This document shows positions 53,016 through 61,354 of a stretch of DNA of 64,000 nucleotides, piece after piece (positions within the stretch are counted from its first letter, which is position 1; every line of letters begins with the position of its first letter). Source of the DNA: Gilichinskyi gelida (GTDB lineage Bacteria; Acidobacteriota; Thermoanaerobaculia; Gp7-AA8); NCBI GenBank assembly GCA_038040385.1, contig JBBPII010000009.1:175031-239030 (forward strand), written 5' to 3'. The notes beneath the pieces are model-generated. The model was given only the letters and a program-made list of their open reading frames with translations, was not told where the DNA came from and did no database searches. A program made the position numbers and the translations under genes.

Positions 53016-53484
53016 ATGGTCGACCGTAAGAGCGCTCTTGGCGTGCTCGCAATTCTGTGGATCTCGTGTGCGACGGTGCAGCCGACCGTTGCACCGCTTG
53101 TGATATTCGTCAACCACGATTCTGGTGGCGACTGGCCCATAATCACAAACGCACGTATCTATGCCGATGGAACATTAGAACTCGGCGATGGTCCCGGACA
53201 GCGCCGGAAGCGCGTCTCGGTTGCCGACCCCCTGTTCCAACGTGTGACAGAAGCGATCGAGAGCGAAGCCTTCAGAACGGAACTTGCCGAATCGGCACCC
53301 CCCCCAACCGTTTTGGCGGTCATCGGGCGAATGGATCCGTGTTACGCGCGCCGACGTTGTTGGTCTGCTCAAACCACCGTCAATCGGTGTCCAAATGAGG
53401 CAGGTACTTTCTGACATTGATACGCTCTTTCGACGAACGTTCGGAAAACGCTACGAACCTGTGCTGTCCGAACAAGCTCATTGA
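53016..53484 (+). pseudogene. small lipoprotein-like gene with a frameshift
   Basis: ATG 53016 starts a product with a lipoprotein-like signal (LGVLAILWISCATVQ) and VIFVNHDSGGDWPIITNARIYADGTLEL. A run of eight C (53298-53305) lies just before the frame degrades. The other frame then gives a convincing ending (EWIRVTRADVVGLLKPPSI, then DIDTLFRRTFGKRYEPVL) to a stop at 53484. Joined, it is about 155 residues. Family unknown; it may be a third cassette's leftover. Confidence 0.5.
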
Positions 53485-53492
53485 ACGACTGC

Positions 53493-53616
53493 ATCTTCCG
53501 CATAAGCCCTCCTTGATTGCCGGCGTTCTACGTCAGCAGAGGAGCCTGCCTCGGGTAAGCAGAACCGCGACGGGCGGGGATCTTAAGAGCTGGTGCGCGT
53601 TTAGCTCATCGGGATG
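53493..53616 (-). repeat. leader duplication, truncated copy
   Basis: About 120 bases similar to 53831-53948, including the SD (AAGGAGGGCTT), ATG and first codons of the small peptide gene (ATGCGGAAGAT) and, upstream, what looks like the end of a TPR gene. After four codons the similarity stops at the broken lipoprotein gene. Confidence 0.75.
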
Positions 53617-53670
53617 AATAGATAAGACGCGGCCGGACAGCGGAGAGTGGAACGGGTGTACTCGCGCTAG

Positions 53671-53841
53671 CTAGCCGGGTGGGAAGCCCATTTTCACGTC
53701 CTCGAGGATCCTGATGATGATGTGCTTGATCCTGGACTTCAGATCGTCTCCGCGCCCGTCGCGCGTAGCAGCGAGCGCCGAGCCGTTCGCAAACGTGGTG
53801 ATCAGCGCTAGTGCCAGCAACGACCTCCGAATCTTCCGCAT
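53671..53841 (-). CDS. 56-residue secreted peptide
   Basis: A short gene missed by length filters. ATG 53841 is preceded by a strong SD (AAGGAGGGCTT). The product starts MRKIRRSLLALALITTFANG with a signal-peptide cleavage site after SALA, leaving a mature peptide of about 32 residues (ATRDGRGDDLKSRIKHIIIR, then ILEDVKMGFPPG): a charged amphipathic helix followed by a Gly/Pro end. It lies about 95 bases downstream of the zinc-finger TPR gene on the same strand. Function unknown; signal or effector peptide are possibilities. Confidence 0.65.
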   Translation of the reverse strand: MRKIRRSLLALALITTFANGSALAATRDGRGDDLKSRIKHIIIRILEDVKMGFPPG

Positions 53842-53948
53842 AAGCCCTCCTTGATTGCCGGCGTCCTGCGTCAGCAGGGGAGCGGCCCTCGGATAACCAG
53901 TACCGCGAAGGCCGGGGATCTTGAGATCGGTGGGCGCTTAGCTCGTCA
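53831..53948 (-). repeat. leader duplication, intact copy
   Basis: Covers the end of the TPR gene, the spacer, the SD and the first codons of the 56-residue peptide gene. Truncated copy at 53493-53616 (offset 338). Confidence 0.75.
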
Positions 53949-55272
53949 GGGTAAACGCGAGCTGCGGCCGACGGGGGAGGTTCTCCAGGTAGTCACGCAC
54001 CTTTCGGACGAGCTCAGGGGTGGCATTCTTCTTCGCCAGCGCCTCGTGCAGGTAGGCCAGAGCGAGTCTCGCGTTGCGCATCATTCCCTCGGACTCGAAC
54101 TCGACCATGATGCTGCGGCATGCCTCCGCGACTCCCTCCGGCTGGTCGAGTGCAAGACGGACCTCGGCCCACTCGAGCGTCGCCAGCGCGTGATCGTGCT
54201 TCGATCCCAGCTCGAGCAGTTCGTCTCGCGCGGCCGCGAGCGCCGCCTCGGCTGTCCGGAGTTCGCCGCGGGCCATCGGGAGCGAGGCGAGTGCCCAAGC
54301 GATACGCACCTTCTCGGTGGTAACTCCCAGTTCGTCGTAGATCGCGACTGCCTCAGCGAAGCGGAACTCGGCGTCTTCAAGGCGTCCCAACTCGGTGCAA
54401 GCAATGGCGGAGTTTTGGAGAACGTAGGCAAGGATAGTCTTCTGGTCCAGTCGTCGCGCGGCCGCGAGCAAATCGTCGAAAACGGCTAAGGCCTCAGCCG
54501 GCCGGCGCAAGTAGTGAAGTGCTCCGGCTTCGATCAGACGCGTCTTCAGTTCGCGAACGTCGTCGCCGTATTCGCGGAACACCTCGGCCGCGCGGCGCGC
54601 GAGATCTAGCGCTTTGGGCGTTGTCTCGTCGTACTGAATGAAGACCACCGAGCGGATGTAGGCCACGATCGCCAGATCGAGCGGCGCGGTTGCCGCGTCG
54701 GCGGGCGCGGAAAAGAGCTTCTCAGCATCGTCGAGATCTTTGAGCGCCTCGCCGAACTTGCCCAAATAACGGAAGGCGTTGGCTCGCTCGCGTAGCGCGA
54801 CGGCGACCAGGAGACGCTTCAATGAGAGGCGAACGTCTTCGAGCGCGAGCGCGATCTTGTACGCGGTGTCGGCCAGTTCGGCGCTGAACTTCGGCCACCG
54901 GTCGTGTAGTTCGGCTGCCTTGCTGAGGAGCATTCTCGCTACGCCGGCGGTTCGGAAGCGCGGGGTTTCGGCGATGTTCGCATCCTCGAAACGCAGCGGC
55001 GAGGTGAGGAGAGGATCGAGACGGCGGGCGGCGTCGGCGTTCTCGCGCTCGATCGCTGCCTTCCTGGCCAGTGCCTCGCCTAAACGGGGCGGCCGTTCGA
55101 CGAGCGTCTCCGCTGCCTGCCAGGTGTCCGCATCGCGAAACGCGGTGTCGAGCTCTCTCGCTGCCTCCAGATCTTCGCGGCAGCCGGCGCATTGGGCGAG
55201 ATGCTCTTGCATGTCGGCGGTGCCGGCACCGGACAGAAACGCCTGCAGTTGGGGATCGGTCAGATGCGTCAC
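53938..55272 (-). CDS. zinc-finger (anti-sigma-like) protein with TPR repeats
   Basis: A 444-residue protein. Residues 20-40 contain the HxxxCxxC motif of zinc-binding anti-sigma factors (MQEHLAQCAGCREDLEAA). The rest is helical with TPR-like units from about residue 130 (RERANAFRYLGKFGEALKDL, AGALHYLRRPAEALAVF, AIACTELGRLEDAEFRFAEA). No membrane helix is visible, so it is cytoplasmic. GTG start overlaps the sigma gene's stop (GTGA). I infer that it controls the upstream sigma factor, with the TPR part as a sensing or binding surface. Confidence 0.8.
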   Translation of the reverse strand: MTHLTDPQLQAFLSGAGTADMQEHLAQCAGCREDLEAARELDTAFRDADTWQAAETLVERPPRLGEALARKAAIERENADAARRLDPLLTSPLRFEDANIAETPRFRTAGVARMLLSKAAELHDRWPKFSAELADTAYKIALALEDVRLSLKRLLVAVALRERANAFRYLGKFGEALKDLDDAEKLFSAPADAATAPLDLAIVAYIRSVVFIQYDETTPKALDLARRAAEVFREYGDDVRELKTRLIEAGALHYLRRPAEALAVFDDLLAAARRLDQKTILAYVLQNSAIACTELGRLEDAEFRFAEAVAIYDELGVTTEKVRIAWALASLPMARGELRTAEAALAAARDELLELGSKHDHALATLEWAEVRLALDQPEGVAEACRSIMVEFESEGMMRNARLALAYLHEALAKKNATPELVRKVRDYLENLPRRPQLAFTLTS

Positions 55273-56120
55273 GCGCTCTTCCCCTTGAGATTTCGGAACA
55301 GCTCAGTTGCGCGGCGGCGGCAGGTGCTGAGGAGTTGATCGATGTAGCCGGTCGACGTCGAGAGGCGGTCGGCGAGCGCTTGCTTCGGCTCCTCATGGAG
55401 GTAATAGCCGCGAAGGGTCTCGCGGCACTTGATCCCGAGCCGCGCCAGCACCGCGGCCGCGGTCATCCTGCGGATCGAGGTTTCCAGGCTGGCTTCAGCG
55501 CCGCAGTCGACGGTCTGTTCGTGCTCCGGCAGCAGCGGTGCCTCGCGGTGGCGCGTGCGCCAGTAGTTCATGCAGCGATTCCGAACGGTCGCCGACAACC
55601 AGGCCTTGACGTCGTGGATGTAGCTGTGGCGCTCGAGATAGGCGATGAAGCTGTCGTGGACCAGGGCCTCGGCGTCGTCGGGCGGCACGCGGTAGCCACG
55701 CATGGCGATCGTCCGCAGCAGGAGGCCGTAGTCGACATACAGCTTTTCGAATCCCTCGTCCGAGGATGACTCAGGTTCCAGCGTCACGAACACTCTCCAG
55801 GAACGCCGCGAGAATACCGGAACCGAGGAGTGTCCGCGAATGACCTCGCTGTGATCCGTGGGCATCGCGGGCTCGAGCTTGAACAGCTCCGCGGCGCGGA
55901 ACGGGCGGCCGGTCAGCGCGCGAATGGCGGCGACGACGATGAAAATCCGTTCGACAGACGCTGCCGCGGTGCCTTGTCGCAGCCGCGTGAGATGAAACCG
56001 GCTGATAGAGGGGATGCCGAGCTCGCGTGCGATGCGGTCGGCTTCGCGTACGATCTCGGTCGGTCTGAGGCGGAACGCATGGATGACCCGTTCCAGCAGA
56101 GTCGTTGAAGGCCTCGGCAT
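55269..56120 (-). CDS. sigma-70-family factor with N-terminal XRE-like HTH
   Basis: A 283-residue protein. Residues 1-85 resemble a Cro-type helix-turn-helix (LRPTEIVREADRIAR..., SRFHLTRLRQGTAAASVERI), an unusual addition. The C-terminal 170 residues are an ECF-like sigma factor: region 2 (EALVHDSFIAYLERHSYIHDVKAWLSATVRNRCMNY) and region 4 (AVLARLGIKCRETLRGYYLH..., LSTSTGYIDQLLSTCRRRA). It is coupled to the zinc-finger TPR gene by a 4-base overlap. Start ATG 56120. Confidence 0.82.
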   Translation of the reverse strand: MPRPSTTLLERVIHAFRLRPTEIVREADRIARELGIPSISRFHLTRLRQGTAAASVERIFIVVAAIRALTGRPFRAAELFKLEPAMPTDHSEVIRGHSSVPVFSRRSWRVFVTLEPESSSDEGFEKLYVDYGLLLRTIAMRGYRVPPDDAEALVHDSFIAYLERHSYIHDVKAWLSATVRNRCMNYWRTRHREAPLLPEHEQTVDCGAEASLETSIRRMTAAAVLARLGIKCRETLRGYYLHEEPKQALADRLSTSTGYIDQLLSTCRRRATELFRNLKGKSA

Positions 56121-56185
56121 CTCTTACTAGGAGTGCCTGGCGGCGCGTTTCTCCTACCGCCAGCCTGACAGAATTCCGTGAAAGA

Positions 56186-56205
56186 GGGCGGCCGGGAGGC
56201 CGCCC
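56186..56205 (-). terminator. terminator of the M16 peptidase gene
   Basis: GGGCGGCC-GGGA-GGCCGCCC with a T-rich tail on the minus strand, 10 bases past the M16 stop. Similar in sequence to 39423-39446. Confidence 0.65.
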
Positions 56206-56214
56206 CCTATCAGG

Positions 56215-59055
56215 TCAGCGCGCGAATACCTCATCCACCGGCACAATCTTTACGTTCTCCGGTTTGATGTGCAGCTTGTACGCGCCGATGATCTTGTCCT
56301 CGTCGACGATCTCCTTCGGCTTCGGAGCGTCGTAGGCGATCGACGAGACCGCGTCGCTCACCAGTTGCTTCTTGAGCGCTTCGGCGTCCTTGGTCACGAT
56401 CACCACGTTGAGGTTCTTCGCTGAGAGGTACTTCTTCAGCGCCTTGTTGACGTCGTCACGCGTCAGCTTCGCGTAGAGGCCGCGCACGTACTGGGTGTAC
56501 TCCGGCGTCCCGTACCACCAGGAGTCGAGCGCGTAGCCGAGCTGCTGGTCCTGGGTGGAGGTCATCACGAACGCGTTCTTCATCAGGTATTGGCGCGACG
56601 CGTCGAAGTCGGCCTGGCTCATGCCGTTGGCAATGAACTTCTCGAGCTCATAGAGCGCGATGCGGAGCGACATGTGTGCGTTCGCCGGCACCACCGGCCG
56701 GATCCAGACCTCGAATACCTGGGCGCGGCGCGCGACGTTGGCGCTGGGGAAGAACTGTCCGCCGGGGTTGGTGAAGAACTCGATGTAGGCGTAGTCGCCG
56801 TAATTGAGGCCGCGGGTCTCGCGCAGGCGCTGGAAGAGACGTCCCTGCGACATGCGGTGCTCGCCCAACCATGCGCGCGCGACGTTGAGCGCGGCGAAGT
56901 CGGCGCCGTCCGCGCGGGTCACCGGCAGCGGCAGGCCGATGGAGATCGCCGTGGCTCGCGTCTCCTTCTGGATGATCTCCACCTCGAGACCATCGGCCTT
57001 GTGGCCGGCGATCTTCGGCAGCGACTTGAGGCCGCCGGCCACCGACGCGCCCTGGGGCAGCGAGGTCACGCCGCTCTTGACCGCCGCGAGCAGTTCGGCG
57101 GGGTAGTCGCCGCTGATGGCCATGACCAGATTGCCGCGCGTGTAGTTGGCGGCGATGAACTTCTTCACGTCGTCGAGGGTGATCGACTGGATGCCGGCGA
57201 CCGTGCCGAGGGGCGTGTGGCCATAGGGAGTGCCGGCGTAGATCCGGTTCATCAACTCTTCTTTGCCCAGCTCCTCCTCGTTGTTGTTGCGGAGGTTTTC
57301 CTTCAACGCGTTGAGGTTGGCGTCCTTGACGCGGGTGAAGTCCTCGTCGCGGAAGCCGGGGGTGAGGAGGGTGGGCATCACCACGTCGAAGAACGTCTTC
57401 CAGTTGTCGCGGTGGATCGACGCGGTGAGCGTGGTCATCTCCTTGTCCACGTGGCCGTACCAGCCGCCGGCGATCGGGTAGAGCGCCTTGCGGATCTCGT
57501 CGACCTTCATCTGCTGGGAGCCGGCGTCGGTGATCATCGACGCGGCGAGGGCGGCGAGGCCTTCTTTGCCCGCCGGGTCATTGGCCGAGCCGGCATTGAA
57601 GAGGAGCTTCGCTTCGATCTGGGGGATGACGCCCTTCTGCTCGATGAACGGCGGCGTGGACGCCGCCGTGCCAGCCGGCGGGGACGCCGGCGTTCCGAGC
57701 GTTAGCGACGCACTCATCGCCGCGGGCATGGGCTCTTTCGACAGCGTGGTCACGATGAGGTTGTTGTCGGTGAAGTACTTCCTGGCCGCCGCCTGCAGGT
57801 CGGCGGGGGTGAGTGCGGCCTGCTGGCGGTAGTAGTTGTTGATGGTCCCGTACGAGCGGCCGAATTTCACGAACTCGGCGAGGGTCTCGGCGACGGCCTC
57901 GCTGTTGTCGAGGCTGCGCACCAGCGAGTAGCGCATGTACGACTTGGCCTGCTCGACGCGGTCGGCCGGCTCCAGGGTGTCGCGCAGCTTGGCGAAGGTC
58001 TTCAGGATCTGGTCGCGCACGTAGACGGCGTCGTCGAGCTTCTTGACGCGGGCGAAGACGGTGTAGGGGAACGGATCGACGTGTGGGTCGTCGGAGTAGA
58101 AGAGGGCGTCGACCTTCTGCTCGTCCTCGACCAGTTTCTTGTAGAGGTCCGAGGTCTCGCCGAACTCGAGATTGAACATGGTCTGCATCGCAGCGGCCTC
58201 TTTGTCGTTCTCGTTGAACGCCGGGCCGCGGAAGGCGACGGTAACGTACGGCAGGGTGCTGGAGCTCCAGGGAACGTGCGCGTAGACCGGCTTGGACGGC
58301 GCCGGCTCGGTGGGGATGTCGACACGGTAATCGCCGCGCTTCCAGCCGCTCCAGTACTTCTCCACCAGGCGGTTGACCTCGTCCGGCTGGACGTCGCCGG
58401 CGACGATGATGGTGGTGTACTCCGGCCGGTACCAGCGGCGGAAGAACTCCTTGGAGTACGCGTACTGGTTGGGCATGTCCTCGATGTCTTTGATGAAGCC
58501 CATCGTGGTGTGCTTGTAGGTGTGGGTGGCGTATGCGGCGTCGCGCTGCACTTCGAGGAGCTTGCGCACCGGGTTCGCGCTGTTCTTGTTGTACTCGCCC
58601 AGCACCGCCTGCGCCTCGGTCTTGAACGCCGGCTCGGGGTAGGCCAGGTTCATGAAGCGGTCGGCGTAGATCTCCATGATCTTCGGGAGGTCTTCCTTGG
58701 CGAAGGTGATGTGGTAGATGGTGCGGTCGTCCCAGGTGTTGGCGTTCTCGCGCGCGCCGGCCCGAGTGATGACCTCGTTGTACTTGTCGGGCGGGTAGAG
58801 CGGCGTGCCGCGCGACATGATGTGCTCGAAGAAGTGGGCGAAGCCCGACTTGCCCGGCTCGATCTCGTTGCGCGAGCCGGTCTGCACCGGGATGTAGAGG
58901 GCCACGATGTTGGGGAAGCCGGTGGGGACGGTGATGACTTTGAGTCCGTTGGGCAGGATCTTCTCGGTCGCCTTGAACGGGAGGACGTCGTCTGCGGTCA
59001 GCGTCATGGGAGCGATCAACGCGCCGATGAGCGCCAGGATTCGAAACCGAAGCAT
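56215..59055 (-). CDS. secreted M16-family zinc peptidase (two-lobed)
   Basis: A 946-residue exported insulinase-type metallopeptidase. Signal peptide MLRFRILALIGALIAPMTLT. The inverted zinc motif HxxEH is seen in GFAHFFEHIMSRGT, with the downstream Glu in FKTEAQAVLGEY. A second M16 lobe starts near residue 480 and lacks the motif, as is usual. A GGA-core palindrome pair (57650-57691) is read in frame as a Pro/Ala/Thr-rich linker (TPASPPAGTAASTPP) between the lobes. Start 59055 is chosen for its SD (AAGGAG) and signal peptide; the upstream extension is antisense to the DinB gene. A 55-codon C-terminal copy exists at 39476-39660. Confidence 0.93.
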   Translation of the reverse strand: MLRFRILALIGALIAPMTLTADDVLPFKATEKILPNGLKVITVPTGFPNIVALYIPVQTGSRNEIEPGKSGFAHFFEHIMSRGTPLYPPDKYNEVITRAGARENANTWDDRTIYHITFAKEDLPKIMEIYADRFMNLAYPEPAFKTEAQAVLGEYNKNSANPVRKLLEVQRDAAYATHTYKHTTMGFIKDIEDMPNQYAYSKEFFRRWYRPEYTTIIVAGDVQPDEVNRLVEKYWSGWKRGDYRVDIPTEPAPSKPVYAHVPWSSSTLPYVTVAFRGPAFNENDKEAAAMQTMFNLEFGETSDLYKKLVEDEQKVDALFYSDDPHVDPFPYTVFARVKKLDDAVYVRDQILKTFAKLRDTLEPADRVEQAKSYMRYSLVRSLDNSEAVAETLAEFVKFGRSYGTINNYYRQQAALTPADLQAAARKYFTDNNLIVTTLSKEPMPAAMSASLTLGTPASPPAGTAASTPPFIEQKGVIPQIEAKLLFNAGSANDPAGKEGLAALAASMITDAGSQQMKVDEIRKALYPIAGGWYGHVDKEMTTLTASIHRDNWKTFFDVVMPTLLTPGFRDEDFTRVKDANLNALKENLRNNNEEELGKEELMNRIYAGTPYGHTPLGTVAGIQSITLDDVKKFIAANYTRGNLVMAISGDYPAELLAAVKSGVTSLPQGASVAGGLKSLPKIAGHKADGLEVEIIQKETRATAISIGLPLPVTRADGADFAALNVARAWLGEHRMSQGRLFQRLRETRGLNYGDYAYIEFFTNPGGQFFPSANVARRAQVFEVWIRPVVPANAHMSLRIALYELEKFIANGMSQADFDASRQYLMKNAFVMTSTQDQQLGYALDSWWYGTPEYTQYVRGLYAKLTRDDVNKALKKYLSAKNLNVVIVTKDAEALKKQLVSDAVSSIAYDAPKPKEIVDEDKIIGAYKLHIKPENVKIVPVDEVFAR
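57650..57691. repeat. GGA-core palindrome pair inside the M16 gene
   Basis: GGCGGCG-TGGA-CGCCGCC and GCCGGCG-GGGA-CGCCGGC, followed by GTTCCGAGCGTTA, which also flanks the cluster at 30975-31070 (GTTCCGAGTGTTTTA). In frame in the interlobe linker. Confidence 0.7.
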
Positions 59056-59085
59056 GAATTCTCCTTCTGTCACAATTGCTTGCGG

Positions 59086-59568
59086 ATGCCTGAATCTTCG
59101 GATCTCGTGAGGTATTTCGACCGGGTGCGCGAGCGGACCATGCGGGTGGTGGCGGTGGTGCCGCCGGAGCAGGTCGACTGGACCTACCGCGACGGCAAGT
59201 TCACGCTCGGCGACCTGATGCGCCACCTCGCGTCGATCGAGCGGTGGATGTTCGCGGAGAACGCCGCCGGCCGCCCCAGCCGCTACCCCGGCCACGGCCG
59301 CGAGCTCGCCGACGGCTACGAGGCGATCGTGGAGTACATGCGCCGCATGCACGCCGAGTCGATGGCCATCTTCTCGACGGCCGACTTGGACGCGAAGTGC
59401 GTCACTCCCGGCGGGGCCGAAATGCCGGTGCGGAAGTGGATCCGCTCGATGATCGAGCACGAGGCGCATCACCGCGGGCAGATTTACCTGTACCTCTCGA
59501 TGCTCGAGGTTCCCACGCCGCCTCTGTATGGGTTGACGACGGAGGAAGTGCGGGAGCGGTCGCGATAA
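59086..59568 (+). CDS. DinB-family (four-helix) protein
   Basis: A 160-residue helical protein with the three-His metal-site pattern of DinB/YfiT proteins: LMRHLASIERWMF and MIEHEAHHRGQIYLYLSML. Members are metal-dependent, often thiol-linked transferases or of unknown role. Start ATG 59086; a TTG two codons upstream is an alternative. Divergent from the M16 gene. Confidence 0.88.
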   Translation: MPESSDLVRYFDRVRERTMRVVAVVPPEQVDWTYRDGKFTLGDLMRHLASIERWMFAENAAGRPSRYPGHGRELADGYEAIVEYMRRMHAESMAIFSTADLDAKCVTPGGAEMPVRKWIRSMIEHEAHHRGQIYLYLSMLEVPTPPLYGLTTEEVRERSR

Positions 59569-59570
59569 CG

Positions 59571-59641
59571 CCCCTCATCCGCCGCTCCGCGGCACCTTCT
59601 CCCGCAAGCGGGAGAAGGTGCCGCGCAGCGCCGGGTGAGGG
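59571..59641. repeat. intergenic palindromic element (CCCCTCA/CTTCTCCCGC family), copy 2
   Basis: CCCCTCATCCGCCGC, inner hairpin CTTCTCCCGC-AA-GCGGGAGAAG, then GGGTGAGGG. It sits between convergent genes, as does copy 1 at 24396-24477. Confidence 0.75.
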
Positions 59642-61354
59642 CTAAACCATCACGATGTCGAATTCATTCGAGACGTCCAAGGCGTCGAAGCGCGCGCCGA
59701 GGGCCTTCACGCCGAGCCAGACCTCGAAGACGATCACCGCCGCCGCGGGAACGGTGGCCACCGCCACGAAGATCGCGTTGCCGGAGAAGAACTTCACCGC
59801 AATCCACAACGACGGCAGGAATACCAGCGCCGCGGGGATGAGGGCGATCGCCAGGGCGATGAGGTTGGCAAACAGGACGACGATGCGGTTGCCGATGGTG
59901 ACGAAGCTGCGCGGATCGTCGGCCGGCCGCATGGTCCAGGCGGGGAAGTAGAGCGGCATGGCGTTCCGGATCAGCAGCAACACGGCGCAGACCGGCAGGG
60001 TGAGAATCAGCACGGTGACGACGAACTGCGGCGTGCCGGCGAACTGCGCGAGCCGGCCGGAATGCTCGCCGAGGCGGATCAGGACCGAGCCGCAGACGGC
60101 GAAGAGCGCGTTCAGCGCGCCGATGGCGAACAATGGGGCGGCCATCTCCGCCGCCACCAGTTTGTCGCCGGCCAGCGGATAGCTCTTCAGGACTTCGGAG
60201 CGCGCGAGGTCGAGGCGCAGGTCGTTGGCGAACATCTGCGGCGCGGCGATGGGAAAGAACGCGGCCATGAAGAGGAACATGCTGCCGATGACGGTGTACG
60301 CCGTTTCCTCATGCGACCAGACCGCGATGCCGATCATCAACACCGCCAGGACCAGCATCAGGACGATGATGCCGAAGCCGGTGCGGACCAGGGCGATGAC
60401 GTTTTTCCAGAAGATGGCCACCTCGGGCGTGCCGGTCTCGGCGAGCCGGAAGAGCGGTCCGAAGCGGCGGACGGAGATCTCCATCTTCCCGCTCTGGCGG
60501 CTGCGCATCCGCTCGATGCGCGCCGCGCGTTTCGCGGAGGCGACGATCGACGCCTCCTCGAACGAGACGTTCATCCTCGCCGCGAGAACGAAGAAGAGGA
60601 AGCCGAGCCCCGCCAGTCCGGCGACCGAGGTCGCCAGCGTCGCCGGCGTCGGCGCCACCGCCGCGCCGCTGAAGAATCGCGGCACGAACAGCGCAGCGTT
60701 GACCGCGCCGGTGCGGAATGGCTTGTCGATCAGGCGCATGACGTCGGCGTGAGTCGCTGTTTTCCTGATCGGATGGCGTTTGATGACGTCCTTGATGGCG
60801 AAGTTGGCAAGGGCAGTCAATATGACGCTGACGATCACCAGCCGGGCGATGAATCCGATGTGCATCAGTTTCAGCCGCGCGCGGCCCAGGGCCACGAAGA
60901 TGAAGTAGATCGACAGCACGGAGAGCGCCGCCCAGACGCCGATCAGCCAGCTCCGCCGCCAGCCGAAGATGAAGAAGGCGATGGCGCTGCCGAGCGCCTG
61001 CGGCTGCGCGCGGATGATCTTGTAGAGCAACAGGTCGCGGCGCCGCAGCGGCGCGGGAAAGAGATGGGCGATCTCCGCCTCGCTGAACTGCAGGCCGCCG
61101 GAATCCTGCGGCAGCGCCCACGCCAGGACCATCATCGCCAGCACCACCAGGCCGAGGATGTCGACCAGGAGATCGCCGGTGAACGCCGGCCGCCGCGCGG
61201 AGAGGCCGCGGGTGTTTCTGAAGAATGCGAACCAGAGGTAGGCGAGGCCGACCACGGCGCCGATGAGGTAGCGCGGGTCGCGCAGCCGCCGCAGCCGCTG
61301 CACGATCCTGTTGCGCGTGCCGCGCAGGGTGAACTCGACGAAGGTGGCGATCAC
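59642..61354 (-). CDS. ABC transporter permease (ABC-2-like, about 12 helices)
   Basis: A 570-residue polytopic membrane protein with hydrophobic segments throughout, starting VIATFVEFTLRGTRNRIVQR and reaching its first membrane helix near residue 30. It is encoded directly after, and overlaps by 4 bases, the ATPase gene at 61351-62094, so the two form an exporter. The substrate is unknown. GTG start (GTGA overlap). Confidence 0.85.
   Translation of the reverse strand: MIATFVEFTLRGTRNRIVQRLRRLRDPRYLIGAVVGLAYLWFAFFRNTRGLSARRPAFTGDLLVDILGLVVLAMMVLAWALPQDSGGLQFSEAEIAHLFPAPLRRRDLLLYKIIRAQPQALGSAIAFFIFGWRRSWLIGVWAALSVLSIYFIFVALGRARLKLMHIGFIARLVIVSVILTALANFAIKDVIKRHPIRKTATHADVMRLIDKPFRTGAVNAALFVPRFFSGAAVAPTPATLATSVAGLAGLGFLFFVLAARMNVSFEEASIVASAKRAARIERMRSRQSGKMEISVRRFGPLFRLAETGTPEVAIFWKNVIALVRTGFGIIVLMLVLAVLMIGIAVWSHEETAYTVIGSMFLFMAAFFPIAAPQMFANDLRLDLARSEVLKSYPLAGDKLVAAEMAAPLFAIGALNALFAVCGSVLIRLGEHSGRLAQFAGTPQFVVTVLILTLPVCAVLLLIRNAMPLYFPAWTMRPADDPRSFVTIGNRIVVLFANLIALAIALIPAALVFLPSLWIAVKFFSGNAIFVAVATVPAAAVIVFEVWLGVKALGARFDALDVSNEFDIVMV

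Noticed and set aside
59056..59472. N-terminal extension of the M16 peptidase to an upstream start
   Set aside because: It would be antisense to the DinB gene and place the signal peptide in the middle of the protein; ATG 59055 has an SD and a proper signal peptide.
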